From a virus: a stretch of 26,212 nt of DNA. The translations under genes and the position numbers were made by a program. How positions within the stretch are numbered: position 1 is the stretch's first letter; each line of letters opens with the position of its first letter. This document shows positions 7,086 to 14,592 of this stretch, one piece after another. Location of the stretch: IMG/VR virus record IMGVR_UViG_3300035142_000027, positions 1-26,212 of that record, one strand, 5' to 3'. The notes beneath the pieces are model-generated. The model was not told the DNA's origin. It did no database searches and saw only the letters and a program-made list of their open reading frames with translations.

Positions 7086-8144
7086 CTACTTTTGTATAAT
7101 TTCTTTATAAACTTTGTTTATCTGATTGTTGTATGCTTCAAAACTAAAGCATTTTTTATATATTTCTGTATTAGATTTTTTATTTTGATTTTTTAGTTTA
7201 ATAATATAATTTAGACCAAATATCATTTCTTTGACTTTTGTAAAATCAATAGAGGTATCTGATACCCTGCAATTTTGTCCTGCAATTATATAACAATCAC
7301 TTGATATAGCTTCTGCAATAGTTCTGACTATAATACTATTAGGGCTGATAAGACAATCAGCCTTATTGTAGACATTTTCAATTGTGTCAATCCTTCCCTG
7401 TATATCACCAAGTTTGCCAGTTTCTTTAAGTTTTCCTAACAGTATGTTCCAGCAATTTTCAAGCGGAAAATCAAGTCCGTAAAAATGGAATTTTATATCC
7501 AAATCTTTCAATGATTTGTCATTGACAGCATTTACAAGGCTGACAACTAGTTGATAATTACAAATATCTTCTCTTTCACTATCAGCAATAACAAAGTTAT
7601 ACTGCCCTTTATTTACAAAATCAAAGTCATTATCAACTTTTTTAAAAAATCTTGACTGGTCTATAACTGGATAGTTTAAATTTAAAGCTTTTTCCCCAAA
7701 TAAAATATTCCAATCTGGATTAAATTCTTCCCAAAAATAGAGCATTTTTTTTACTCTCTGCCAGCTTGACAACTCATTGTATAAACTATAACTTTGAGAA
7801 CCTTTGTTCGCTTCTGGTCTAAAACATGCAAGCGGTCTACCATGTACAGTCCAAATAATCGGGGCTTGTGTTCTAACTATCCAGCTATCACTGCAACCAG
7901 TATGCATGATAATAATATCTGCATCATTAAGTATTTTAGGGTCACTAGAAATAATCTTTGTATTTCCTCTATCATCAACCGAACCGATGTTCGGCTCGGA
8001 TATCATTTCACCATTTTTGACTTTTCCAGCATCAACCATATAAACTTCATGTCCATATGCTTTATCTGCTAAATACATGTCTCGACTTGCTTCGTATAGC
8101 CCACAACATGACGGTGCGAACATTGTCACATGACAAATTTTCAT
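7086..8144 (-). CDS. GT-B type glycosyltransferase in the head module
   Basis: 352 residues. The N-terminal Rossmann half starts 'MKICHVTMFAPSCCGLYEASRDMYLA...GHEVYMVDA', the usual GT-B (GT4-like) acceptor-side opening, and continues 'NDADIIIMHTG' and 'APIIWTVHGRP'. The C-terminal donor-binding half has a 'VIADSERED' linker, 'KFHFYGLD', then 'YNKADCLISPNSIIVRTIAEAISSDCYIIAG', which corresponds to the GT4 'aDv.v.PS...g....EA...G.pvIa' region. Only one of the two Glu of the EX7E motif is evident. No signal peptide or membrane segment is seen, so it should act in the cytoplasm on folded or assembling virion proteins, or on a nucleotide-sugar pathway. It lies directly downstream of the Ser/Thr-repeat gene and between capsid and connector genes, so a virion protein is the likely acceptor (inference). 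Confidence 0.72.
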   Translation of the reverse strand: MKICHVTMFAPSCCGLYEASRDMYLADKAYGHEVYMVDAGKVKNGEMISEPNIGSVDDRGNTKIISSDPKILNDADIIIMHTGCSDSWIVRTQAPIIWTVHGRPLACFRPEANKGSQSYSLYNELSSWQRVKKMLYFWEEFNPDWNILFGEKALNLNYPVIDQSRFFKKVDNDFDFVNKGQYNFVIADSEREDICNYQLVVSLVNAVNDKSLKDLDIKFHFYGLDFPLENCWNILLGKLKETGKLGDIQGRIDTIENVYNKADCLISPNSIIVRTIAEAISSDCYIIAGQNCRVSDTSIDFTKVKEMIFGLNYIIKLKNQNKKSNTEIYKKCFSFEAYNNQINKVYKEIIQK

Positions 8145-8183
8145 GAAAAAAATACTCCTTTATGTCAATATTTAGTGTTTAGC

Positions 8184-9188
8184 TTATAAAGCACCAACAC
8201 TGTCTATTTTGCTGTTTGTAATTACAAAGTGACTATCTAAAGTACTTTGTAATGTACTCATTAATACACCAGTACTGTCAATTTTGCTATTTCCTGTGCT
8301 TTGAAGAACACCAGTGCTATCTATCTTACTGTTTCCTGTACTTTGAAGAACACCAGTGCTGTCTATCTTACTATTTGCAGTACTTTGAAGAACACCAGTG
8401 CTGTCAATTTTGCTGTTAGCTGTGCTAATAACAACACCATTACTAGTTATTAAGCTATTTGATGTACTGTTTAATGTACCTGTACTGTCAATTTTGCTGT
8501 TTGCAGTGCTTACAAGAACCGCAGTGCTGTCTACTTTTGAGTTTGTAACAGTCACACCACTATCAACCTTGCTATTTCCAACACTTTGCAAAGTTGCATC
8601 ACTGTCTATTTTTGAAATAGCTGTTGATATCAATGTTCCAGTACTATCCGTTTTGGAACTTCCAGTGCTGATTAATAATGCATTACTATCTACAACACTA
8701 TCAACGATTACTACCTTTGAATCTAGTGTCGAAATAGCAAGACCAACACTAGTAGCCAGACTGTTTCCTGTACTTTGAAGAACACCAGTACTGTCAATTT
8801 TGCTATTTGCAGTACTTTGAAGAACACCAGTACTGTCAATTTTGCTATTTGAAGTACTGTTCAATACACCAGTACTGTCTATTTTGCTATTTGAAGTACT
8901 GTTCAATACACCAGTACTGTCTATTTTACTGTTTGCAGTGCTTACAAGAACCGCTGTGCTGTCTGTTTTGCTGCTTCCAGTCGAAACATCAGTTGCAACA
9001 CTATCTAAAACACTAGCTGTTGAGTCAATAACTGTAGCACTTGAACCTATAGTGCTTACTGCTGTTGATTGTTCTGTTGTGATTGAATCAAGTACTGTAG
9101 CACTTGAACTAATCAAAGTTGCAGAACTGTCTACACTTGACATACCAGCTCCCCAGCTTTCAATTTTGCCCTCTAATGTTTGAGCCAT
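8184..9188 (-). CDS. Ser/Thr-rich 14-residue repeat protein, probable virion decoration or fibre
   Basis: 334 residues, about half Ser and Thr, with almost no Cys, Trp or Tyr apart from a single Trp near the N-terminus. After a short head (MAQTLEGKIESWGAGMSS) the chain is nearly all repeats of about 14 residues with the consensus N-S-K-I-D-S-T-G-V-L-[QN]-S-T-[AGS]. Roughly twenty units are present, some degenerate. The hydrophobic I, V and L recur at fixed positions, suggesting a long regular rod (trimeric coiled coil or beta-fibre). It is encoded immediately after the major capsid gene, so it is probably attached to the head. The adjacent glycosyltransferase makes it a candidate O-glycosylated protein. 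The function is inferred from composition and context. The start ATG has an AAGGAG site a few bases upstream. Confidence 0.65.
   Translation of the reverse strand: MAQTLEGKIESWGAGMSSVDSSATLISSSATVLDSITTEQSTAVSTIGSSATVIDSTASVLDSVATDVSTGSSKTDSTAVLVSTANSKIDSTGVLNSTSNSKIDSTGVLNSTSNSKIDSTGVLQSTANSKIDSTGVLQSTGNSLATSVGLAISTLDSKVVIVDSVVDSNALLISTGSSKTDSTGTLISTAISKIDSDATLQSVGNSKVDSGVTVTNSKVDSTAVLVSTANSKIDSTGTLNSTSNSLITSNGVVISTANSKIDSTGVLQSTANSKIDSTGVLQSTGNSKIDSTGVLQSTGNSKIDSTGVLMSTLQSTLDSHFVITNSKIDSVGAL
8190..9000 (-). repeat. 42-bp tandem coding repeats
   Basis: The DNA repeats with a period near 42 bases, matching the 14-residue protein repeat. Units such as 'CTGTCAATTTTGCTATTTG' (plus-strand view) recur with small changes. 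The most uniform block is 8250-8410, and a second near-identical block lies at 8760-8940. The uneven identity suggests recent local duplication and recombination between blocks. Confidence 0.85.
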
Positions 9189-9278
9189 TTTTTATCACTC
9201 CTTAATTAATTTTTTGAAATTATGAGACTTGAGACTATATATTTATTAATATTTTTTTATTTTTTTACATTAAATTAA

Positions 9279-10163
9279 TTAAGTAGACCTTTTATGAATA
9301 TAAACATTACCGACTTTGTTATCAGCCATAAATAAATCATGATAAACCCTGTAACACATTAAAGTTCCTGAATAATCAGCATTATTTTTATTTTCAATAA
9401 ACTTGATTTCTTCGTATTTTTTGACAGCAATAATTGAAGGTTTATGAGCAATCATGAAATTAAGTGCCTCAGCTCCAACCGCAGGTGTAAAGCCATCTGT
9501 AGCACTAAAAGTAAATTCCTGATAGAATCTAGCTTTTGGCACTTCTTTGACTATCATTCCATTCAAACCTTTGATTTGAGTATCAATAATATTATTGTTT
9601 GCAGTAACATTTATTGATTTATAAAACTCTCCTGAGTCCTCCATCAATTGCATCATTTCTGGACTAACATAAAGGATACGACCTTCCCTAGGCACTTCAT
9701 TTTCATTCAATGTCTGAATACCTGTTCTAATAGCACTTACCGCTGTATCATAAGTCAAATCCGCTGTTGCATCTATACCAGATAGATTACAGATTTTATG
9801 AACCCTGTAAGCATCCATTTCAGGGGCAACATGTAATCTTTCAAACTCTGCTCCCACCTCAGCCATGGTTGTCATCGACTCTCTAGCATCTAAGGTATCT
9901 AAATTAAACTTTTTGCTCCTGTCTTGACTCATAGTGTGTGCTTCATATGCAACAGTGATATCACCAGCGTCATAGCCTGTAGTTCTGTTATAATCACCAA
10001 GACCCTCCAATGTCATTTTTCTCAAATAAATTGTCCTTGCATTTTCAGCTGAAAATCTAACACTATCTGGACTTGCTTCAAGGTCGGATAATGCACTATT
10101 GTATTTGTTAACCCTATCAAGCATCTCAAGATATTTTGAATAATAACCAATATTATTTCCCAT
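9279..10163 (-). CDS. major capsid protein (HK97 fold)
   Basis: 294 residues. The N-terminal helix (YYSKYLEMLDRVNKYNSALSDLE) is followed by 'ARTIYLRKMTLEGLGDYNRTTGYDAGDITVAYEAHTMSQDRSKKFNLDTLDARES', typical of A118/SPP1-like Firmicutes capsid proteins with an E-loop, then an A-domain region ('VPREGRILYVSPEMMQLMEDSGEF', 'GLNGMIVKEVPKARFY') and the C-terminal 'FMIAHKPSIIAVKKYEEIKF' strand. It directly follows the scaffold gene. No long N-terminal delta domain or internal protease gene is seen, which fits use of a separate scaffold protein. Confidence 0.88.
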   Translation of the reverse strand: MGNNIGYYSKYLEMLDRVNKYNSALSDLEASPDSVRFSAENARTIYLRKMTLEGLGDYNRTTGYDAGDITVAYEAHTMSQDRSKKFNLDTLDARESMTTMAEVGAEFERLHVAPEMDAYRVHKICNLSGIDATADLTYDTAVSAIRTGIQTLNENEVPREGRILYVSPEMMQLMEDSGEFYKSINVTANNNIIDTQIKGLNGMIVKEVPKARFYQEFTFSATDGFTPAVGAEALNFMIAHKPSIIAVKKYEEIKFIENKNNADYSGTLMCYRVYHDLFMADNKVGNVYIHKRST

Positions 10164-10177
10164 TTATATACAACTCC

Positions 10178-10774
10178 TTAACTTTTGATATTGTCAAGGA
10201 AATCAAAGTCGCTGTCCTGCCCTTCAAAAGGATTTTCACCATTACTACCGCCAGAATTTACATTTTGACTGTTTTCGACAACTTTAAACATGTCTTGATA
10301 GTCATTTTTTAAGGTTTTCATTGTTTCATCAAAACCCAATAACTTATCCTCTCTCACCTCAACTTTGTCAAGGTCAATATCTTTCATGAGTAGATTCACA
10401 TGTTTTGCACCGTTTTGTAGTAGTGATTCCTTTACAAGACTTCTTTTGACTACATTGTTAATTTCCTTGTCTCTGTTTTCTAGTTCTGATTTATGTCTTG
10501 TTGACTGTTCTTCGAATTTTTTCTTGTATTCTTCAGATTCAGTCTTAAATTTTTCTGATTCATCCAGCAATTTTTTGTTTTCAGCTATTTGATTTTCAAG
10601 TGTTTTGGATTTTTCCTCACTTGCTGTAAACTTATCTTTCATTTCGTTATATCGATTTCTAGGGATATAACCTTCTAATAAATCGACTTGCCCTTCTTTG
10701 ATATCTGTATCCTTAATCAAATCTAAAAATTGCTTATATTTTTCTTCGCCTAATTTTTCTTTAAATTTACTCAT
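10178..10774 (-). CDS. capsid scaffold protein (minor structural GP20-like)
   Basis: 198 residues from the ATG at 10774, preceded by GGAGG 6 bases upstream. Twelve more in-frame codons upstream lack a ribosome binding site. Residues about 30-130 form a long Lys/Glu-rich coiled coil (ASEEKSKTLENQIAENKKLL..., KFEEQSTRHKSELENRDKEI). The C-terminus ends in a Gly/Asn-rich linker and acidic tail (GSNGENPFEGQDSDFDFLDNIKS). The 'EGYIPRNRYNEMKDKF' segment is the hallmark of the phage minor structural GP20 family, used as scaffold in procapsid assembly. It sits immediately before the major capsid gene and right after a terminator-like hairpin. Confidence 0.85.
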   Translation of the reverse strand: MSKFKEKLGEEKYKQFLDLIKDTDIKEGQVDLLEGYIPRNRYNEMKDKFTASEEKSKTLENQIAENKKLLDESEKFKTESEEYKKKFEEQSTRHKSELENRDKEINNVVKRSLVKESLLQNGAKHVNLLMKDIDLDKVEVREDKLLGFDETMKTLKNDYQDMFKVVENSQNVNSGGSNGENPFEGQDSDFDFLDNIKS

Positions 10775-10838
10775 AAATGCCCTCCAAGCATGTTTTACGT
10801 GTTTAGTCACGGAATAGTTAACGACCTTTTTAGTCGAT

Positions 10839-10866
10839 AAAAAAAGACTATTTTTATATAGTCTTT
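10839..10866 (-). terminator. Rho-independent terminator upstream of scaffold gene
   Basis: Arms AAAGACTAT (10843-10851) and ATAGTCTTT (10858-10866), 6-base loop, and a 7-base U-run on the minus strand (10845-10839). A small CGAC/GTCG hairpin follows at about 10822-10836. These lie in the 220-base gap before the scaffold and capsid genes. Confidence 0.65.
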
Positions 10867-10891
10867 GAAAATTTATATTTTATTTTTAAAT

Positions 10892-10971
10892 AAAATGTAC
10901 CTAGGATTAATTTAAAATCAACTCCTGTAAATTTAGAGGACTAAACTTTAAACTAATTCTAGGTACATTTT
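10892..10971 (-). repeat. 80-base near-perfect inverted repeat in late operon
   Basis: 25-base arms (10892-10916 and 10947-10971) match with two differences, both giving one wobble and one mismatch on either strand. The outer 13 bases (AAAATGTACCTAG) are perfect. The 30-base apex can form a small inner TCCT/AGGA stem. It encodes no protein. As RNA it would form a very long stem just upstream of the scaffold/capsid terminator hairpin. It could be an mRNA processing or stability element, or the remnant of a small palindromic insertion. Confidence 0.7.
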
Positions 10972-10995
10972 TGAGTGTTTTTTAATTATTCTTTA

Positions 10996-11409
10996 CTAAC
11001 CATTTTGCGGTTGAATCATTTCCAGTTCCATAAAAGTTACAATAAAATCGGTTTCAAGGTCTAATTTGTCAATGTCATTTTCATTTAGAACAGGTAGATA
11101 AACAATAAAATCAGGTAGAGAATCTTTTAACTCATTAAACTTTTTTGTATATTCAGTCATGTTTATAATTTCTGTTGTTCCATTATTTGCGATGATAGGA
11201 AACCCTTCCTCATTCTTTTTACAATGAGATTTTATAAGCATTTCTTGTGCATCTTCAAAGTCTTTTATCTCTGATTCAATTCTTTTAATTGCTTTAATCA
11301 AAAGTATATATTGACTACCTTTTAAAAATTTGCTGTCTCCAAGTGCTTTTAAAGCTATTGTGGTATTTCTCCTGAAATTCTTTGCTAGGTTTATTGTTGT
11401 TTCTATCAT
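10996..11409 (-). CDS. hypothetical phage protein, helical (DUF1617-like size and plan)
   Basis: 137 residues. A long N-terminal helix region (INLAKNFRRNTTIALKALGDSKFLKG) leads to a charged helix (IKRIESEIKDFEDAQEMLIKSH). A 'KKNEEGFPIIANNGTTEI' turn follows, then a 'YTKKFNELKDSL' helix and an acidic C-terminal part. The pattern of two helices, a 'K-N-E-E-G-x-P' turn and a 'KKFNEL' helix resembles small phage proteins often grouped under DUF1617, but I am not certain. A perfect AGGAGG site precedes the ATG. It closes the packaging/portal part before the hairpin cluster. Confidence 0.6.
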   Translation of the reverse strand: MIETTINLAKNFRRNTTIALKALGDSKFLKGSQYILLIKAIKRIESEIKDFEDAQEMLIKSHCKKNEEGFPIIANNGTTEIINMTEYTKKFNELKDSLPDFIVYLPVLNENDIDKLDLETDFIVTFMELEMIQPQNG

Positions 11410-11420
11410 TTTTCATCCTC

Positions 11421-11597
11421 CTAAGTATTATTTATTGCATATTTAAGAAAATTTAACTTTTCTTTTAGTTCCATGTTTTTTGATAATAAAAATTTATTTT
11501 GCTCTTTTAACTCCTGATTTTCAGTTTTTAATTTATTGCACGTTGTCTCAAAATCAGGTCTATCAAGTTTTATTTTTGGTTCATAGTAGTTAGACAT
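11421..11597 (-). CDS. small coiled-coil protein, 58 aa
   Basis: 58-codon ORF with ATG at 11597 and an AAGGGG site 6 bases upstream. The N-terminus MSNYYEPKIKL is followed by a continuous charged helix (CNKLKTENQELKEQNKFLLSKNMELKEKL is its span, split here as CNKLKTENQELKEQ and NKFLLSKNMELKEKL) with leucine at heptad spacing, so a coiled coil is likely. It is cotranscribed with its neighbours, 11 bases from the next gene. No function can be assigned. Confidence 0.6.
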   Translation of the reverse strand: MSNYYEPKIKLDRPDFETTCNKLKTENQELKEQNKFLLSKNMELKEKLNFLKYAINNT

Positions 11598-11624
11598 TGT
11601 TAGCCCCTTTTTTATTTTATTTTA

Positions 11625-11789
11625 TCAGGACTGGTAACTATAATATTTTATTTTTGCTTTACAAAGTTCTTTGTTTTCTGTATCAAGTGCTACAATTAGT
11701 CGTCTTTCCCATTTCCTAAGTTCTGTCTGAGTCTTTGTATCAGTAATCATAAGATTTTTAATTTTTTTTTTAGATAAAAGTTTAGACAA
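11625..11789 (-). CDS. small basic protein, 54 aa
   Basis: 54-codon ORF starting with TTG at 11789, 6 bases after an AGGAAGTGA ribosome binding site. It is strongly basic (SKLLSKKKIKN, ELRKWERRL) and predicted helical. A run of ten A residues lies within codons 7-10, which could make the frame slippery. It sits between the minor capsid gene and the small coiled-coil gene in the same operon. I do not recognise it. Confidence 0.5.
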   Translation of the reverse strand: MSKLLSKKKIKNLMITDTKTQTELRKWERRLIVALDTENKELCKAKIKYYSYQS

Positions 11790-11800
11790 AAAATCACTTC

Positions 11801-12391
11801 CTAAATATCACCATATGGTGTAATAAAATGTTTACAGTTTGGATGAAATAAAGTACTGTTATCAATCTGCACCCTAGTTAAAATCCTTCCTTCAAAAGGT
11901 TTACAAAGGTCACAAATAGTATTATGTGTAGATACCTGAAATAGTTCATTTTCTGAGTTTTCAAGTACATTCATTCTTATAAGTTCATTGTTTACATGTC
12001 TTGTAAACATATGACTATATGACTCAATATTCCATCTAGCCCCGTTTTTGGCTGTGAAGCCATGGAAACCCCTATTTGCAATATCATTTAATAATTTTTG
12101 TTTAAATACTGTATCATCAGTACTCTTTATCATAGTTAAATATCTATTGTATTCGTTCTGAGCTAACCTCGACATTTTTTTCATTGCTTGTTGATATTCT
12201 TTCATTAACTCATTAGCTTTTTTTGAGTTATGAATTTTTTGGTAATGGTCAAGCGTGGCAACTTCTAGAGATTTATTTTTCAAAGCCCTACCAAACTGAA
12301 ATCCCTTTCCATTTGCTAGGTTAGTCAATGCCCTATTTGATACATTTTTATAATATTTAATTATATTATTGAGCATTGATAGGCTATCCAT
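11801..12391 (-). CDS. minor capsid protein 2-like protein
   Basis: 196 residues. The N-terminal half is helical (residues 1-100). The C-terminal half carries 'RGFHGFTAKNGARWNIESYSHMFTRH' and then 'FQVSTHNTICDLCKPFEGRIL...LFHPNCKHFITPY'. These correspond to the two signature blocks of phage minor capsid protein 2: 'G-x-x-G-F-x-x-x-x-G-x-x-W-x-x-x-x-Y' and 'S-x-H-...-C-x-x-C-x-P-F-x-G-x-...-H-P-N-C-x-H'. The Cys/His set suggests bound zinc. Family members are virion proteins associated with the portal and possibly ejected DNA. It is shorter than typical members. The ATG overlaps the portal stop by one base. Confidence 0.75.
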   Translation of the reverse strand: MDSLSMLNNIIKYYKNVSNRALTNLANGKGFQFGRALKNKSLEVATLDHYQKIHNSKKANELMKEYQQAMKKMSRLAQNEYNRYLTMIKSTDDTVFKQKLLNDIANRGFHGFTAKNGARWNIESYSHMFTRHVNNELIRMNVLENSENELFQVSTHNTICDLCKPFEGRILTRVQIDNSTLFHPNCKHFITPYGDI

Positions 12392-13677
12392 TATGTTAAA
12401 TCTCCATGTCTTGAATCATTTTGTTTTTTATTATAATTGTCAATTTCTTTATTAAGCCTTTTCTGTTCCTCAATTACATCAGTAACCCACGGATGATTTT
12501 CAAGTATAGTTTGAATAGATATCAAATTCATACTTTTAATACAATTGTCTATTTGCTCTGATATATTAAAAATTTGATTTCTTGTAAATACTAATTCATT
12601 GTCAAATGAAATTTTATAATATAGCCCTATCATTGTCAAAAGCTGCTTATAGAAGTATTTTATTTGTTTTTCCATGTCTGAGCATTTGGTGTCTAGGGGA
12701 TAATAAAAACTTTTTATAAATACATTTGTAATATCCTTGCCTGTGAAATTAAATGTAGGGTCAACACCTCTGCCAAGCACAAACATATTCTCTTTACATA
12801 TTTGTAATAGTGCTTGCCTAGCTTCTACAGGGATTTTTACCTCAGCATGTTTGAAGTCTCCATCTTCATCGACTGGAATTGTATTGTATTTTTTTAAAAG
12901 TTCTGTAAATTCTTCTAAGTCCTGACTTCCATAACCCTTTAAAATATATATAAGTTCCTCAAATTTTTTAACATTCTTTACAAAACCGCTTGAAATCTGG
13001 TTGTAGACCTCAGCTAGACACAAAATTTCGTCAACATCAGAGGTTTGGTTCTTGTTATTGTAGAGAGGAATAAAAGGTATAAAACCAAAACCTTTAGGGT
13101 TTATTTCTTCCTCAACATCGTTATATTTCAAGGTTTGAAGGTAATGACTTTTTGTTTTCTTTGATATGACTTTTTCCTCAAAAATTTCGTATTCAATAAC
13201 ATTTTGAGTGTCCCATACTTGAACAAATAAAATTTTTTTATCATTTATTTTTTCATACCAAAATTTTATAACTTTTATAAGATATTTATTGTATTTGTCA
13301 TATACCCCAATTACATTCTTATCTTGTACCAGAATCCAGTCGAGCTTTCCATCGTTAATTATTAATTGTGTCCAGCAAACACTGTCTATACTTGCATTAT
13401 GCGAATTTCTAGTTATCAGATTATCGATATCAAATTGTTTAGGAATCTTTTTATCAAATTTAAGAGGTTTTGAAAGACTGTAGTCTATTTTTTGGTCTAT
13501 TAGAACCTTGACCCAGTTAGTGTAGACTTCTTGTTTGTCTATTTTGTTAGTGTACACTTTGCCATCTTGATAATAATTTTCCTCTTTGACAGTATTTTCA
13601 GGTTTATAATAATAATATTTTCTGCCTTTAGAAATTTTCTTTTCTTTTATGAGTTTTAATACTTCTTTTATATCCAT
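12391..13677 (-). CDS. portal protein (SPP1 Gp6-like)
   Basis: 428 residues, the usual length for SPP1-type portals. Recognisable parts are 'NWVKVLIDQKIDYSLSKPLKF' near the N-terminus, the wing strands 'WTQLIINDGKLDWILVQDKNVIGVYD', and 'NPKGFGFIPFIPLYNN'. After these come the long stem/crown helices 'VDEILCLAEVYNQISSGFVKNV' and 'ARQALLQICKENMFVLGRGVD'. The protein forms the dodecameric ring through which DNA is packaged. An AGGTG site lies 6 bases before the ATG. The position between terminase and minor capsid genes is canonical, though four small genes and a hairpin region separate it from terL. Confidence 0.87.
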   Translation of the reverse strand: MDIKEVLKLIKEKKISKGRKYYYYKPENTVKEENYYQDGKVYTNKIDKQEVYTNWVKVLIDQKIDYSLSKPLKFDKKIPKQFDIDNLITRNSHNASIDSVCWTQLIINDGKLDWILVQDKNVIGVYDKYNKYLIKVIKFWYEKINDKKILFVQVWDTQNVIEYEIFEEKVISKKTKSHYLQTLKYNDVEEEINPKGFGFIPFIPLYNNKNQTSDVDEILCLAEVYNQISSGFVKNVKKFEELIYILKGYGSQDLEEFTELLKKYNTIPVDEDGDFKHAEVKIPVEARQALLQICKENMFVLGRGVDPTFNFTGKDITNVFIKSFYYPLDTKCSDMEKQIKYFYKQLLTMIGLYYKISFDNELVFTRNQIFNISEQIDNCIKSMNLISIQTILENHPWVTDVIEEQKRLNKEIDNYNKKQNDSRHGDLT

Positions 13678-13709
13678 TTATAACACCTAATTCTCTATTT
13701 AATGGGCTT

Positions 13710-13964
13710 TTAGCCCTGTGTATCGTTTTCTTTTATGACTTCTCTTTGATTTTTGAAATGACTATTTAATTTATCAAAATCCTTTTTCAGCTGCTTAAAA
13801 TCTTTTTCCAGTTTGTTATTTTTAATAGCTAAATCATAAATAACATTTACTGCTATGTTTGCAGATAATTTATTTGTAGCTAAGTTTGCCCTTAATCCCA
13901 CAACTTTTTCTCTGTCTAAGTATCCCATGTCTTTTAATTTGTCCAGCTTTTTAAAAATTTCCAT
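13710..13964 (-). CDS. small helical protein, 84 aa
   Basis: 84 residues, all helical and charged. An N-terminal 'EIFKKLDKLKDMGYLDREKV' segment is followed by a heptad-like C-terminal half (NKLEKDFKQLKKDFDKLNSHF) that should form a coiled coil. An AAAGGAG site lies 7 bases upstream of the ATG and directly follows a terminator-like U-run. It is placed next to the portal gene. I do not recognise a family. A virion or assembly role is possible from position alone. Confidence 0.55.
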   Translation of the reverse strand: MEIFKKLDKLKDMGYLDREKVVGLRANLATNKLSANIAVNVIYDLAIKNNKLEKDFKQLKKDFDKLNSHFKNQREVIKENDTQG

Positions 13965-13984
13965 AAAAAATCTCCTTTTTGAAT

Positions 13985-14027
13985 AAAAAAATCTAATTAT
14001 ACAAAATAAAAATTTTGTTCAATTAGA
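13985..14027 (-). terminator. terminator-like hairpin upstream of the portal gene pair
   Basis: TCTAATT (13992-13998) pairs with AATTAGA (14021-14027). Inside it, ACAAAAT pairs with ATTTTGT around an AAAA loop. A 7-base U-run follows on the minus strand (13991-13985). The gap 13965-14159 also holds a GTAAA...ATCGAT...TTTAC hairpin near 14081-14107 and a CTGG/CCAG hairpin near 14113-14130. I see no gene in it. Confidence 0.6.
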
Positions 14028-14159
14028 AAATAGCTTATTTATGCATGTTTGAAAGCATTTTTTATAATTTTTTATTAAATTGTAAATAAAATCGATTTTT
14101 ATTTTTACATTTCTGGTTTTTTATTTCCAGCTAATAACTTATTGTGTAAATATCTTTAG

Positions 14160-14555
14160 TTAAAACTCCGTTGTCGCAATTATGCTATTTTCTTCAAATT
14201 TTTTGTAAATTTCAGGTGTATTCATGATTTGATAATAACTCAATAAAACATGTACCTTGTCGTCATAATACTCATTTTCCTCAAAAACATATTTTACTCC
14301 ATTTTTATCTAACTTATAGTGTGAAATATAATTCTGTATTTTTTCTTTAATATCTATTATTTCATCCTTTGTAAATATCTCATTTACAGTCTCTAGAGGT
14401 TGAAAAGTTTTGGATTTGTAATTACATTCTTTTATTAGAATATCATCAATTTTGGTTTCTTCATCAATAACTTCTTCATCCATACATATTTTAAAAGCAT
14501 TTTCTACTGTATCAGTTAAAACCCAATGCATGTCTTCTACTTTAAATATTTTCAT
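14160..14555 (-). CDS. hypothetical acidic protein, 131 aa
   Basis: 131 residues, acidic, soluble, mixed alpha/beta. It starts 'MKIFKVEDMHWVLTDTVENAFKICMDEEVI' and continues with helices 'IKEKIQNYISHYKLDKNG' and 'VHVLLSYYQIM'. No signal peptide, metal site or known motif is visible. The opening (W, then D-T-V-E-x-A) resembles small phage proteins of unknown function found near terminase genes, but I cannot name one. It lies 37 bases after the preceding small gene and before a hairpin-rich gap. Confidence 0.5.
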   Translation of the reverse strand: MKIFKVEDMHWVLTDTVENAFKICMDEEVIDEETKIDDILIKECNYKSKTFQPLETVNEIFTKDEIIDIKEKIQNYISHYKLDKNGVKYVFEENEYYDDKVHVLLSYYQIMNTPEIYKKFEENSIIATTEF

Positions 14556-14592
14556 TCTAAATTACCTTAACCTTTCTAATTAAGTCCATAAA

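Noticed and set aside
8190-9000. Possible CRISPR array in the regular repeats
   Set aside because: Repeats are contiguous with no unique spacers, keep a coding frame, and have no cas genes nearby.
8398-9183. Long open frames on the plus strand opposite the repeat gene, Leu/Val-rich and apparently membrane-like
   Set aside because: They mirror the 42-bp repeats of the minus-strand gene, have no ribosome binding sites and run against the operon. Their hydrophobic look comes from antisense reading of Ser/Asp/Thr codons.
11760-11772. Run of ten A in the 54-residue gene as a programmed slip site
   Set aside because: No overlapping open frame worth joining was found. A long A-run in AT-rich DNA is not evidence by itself.
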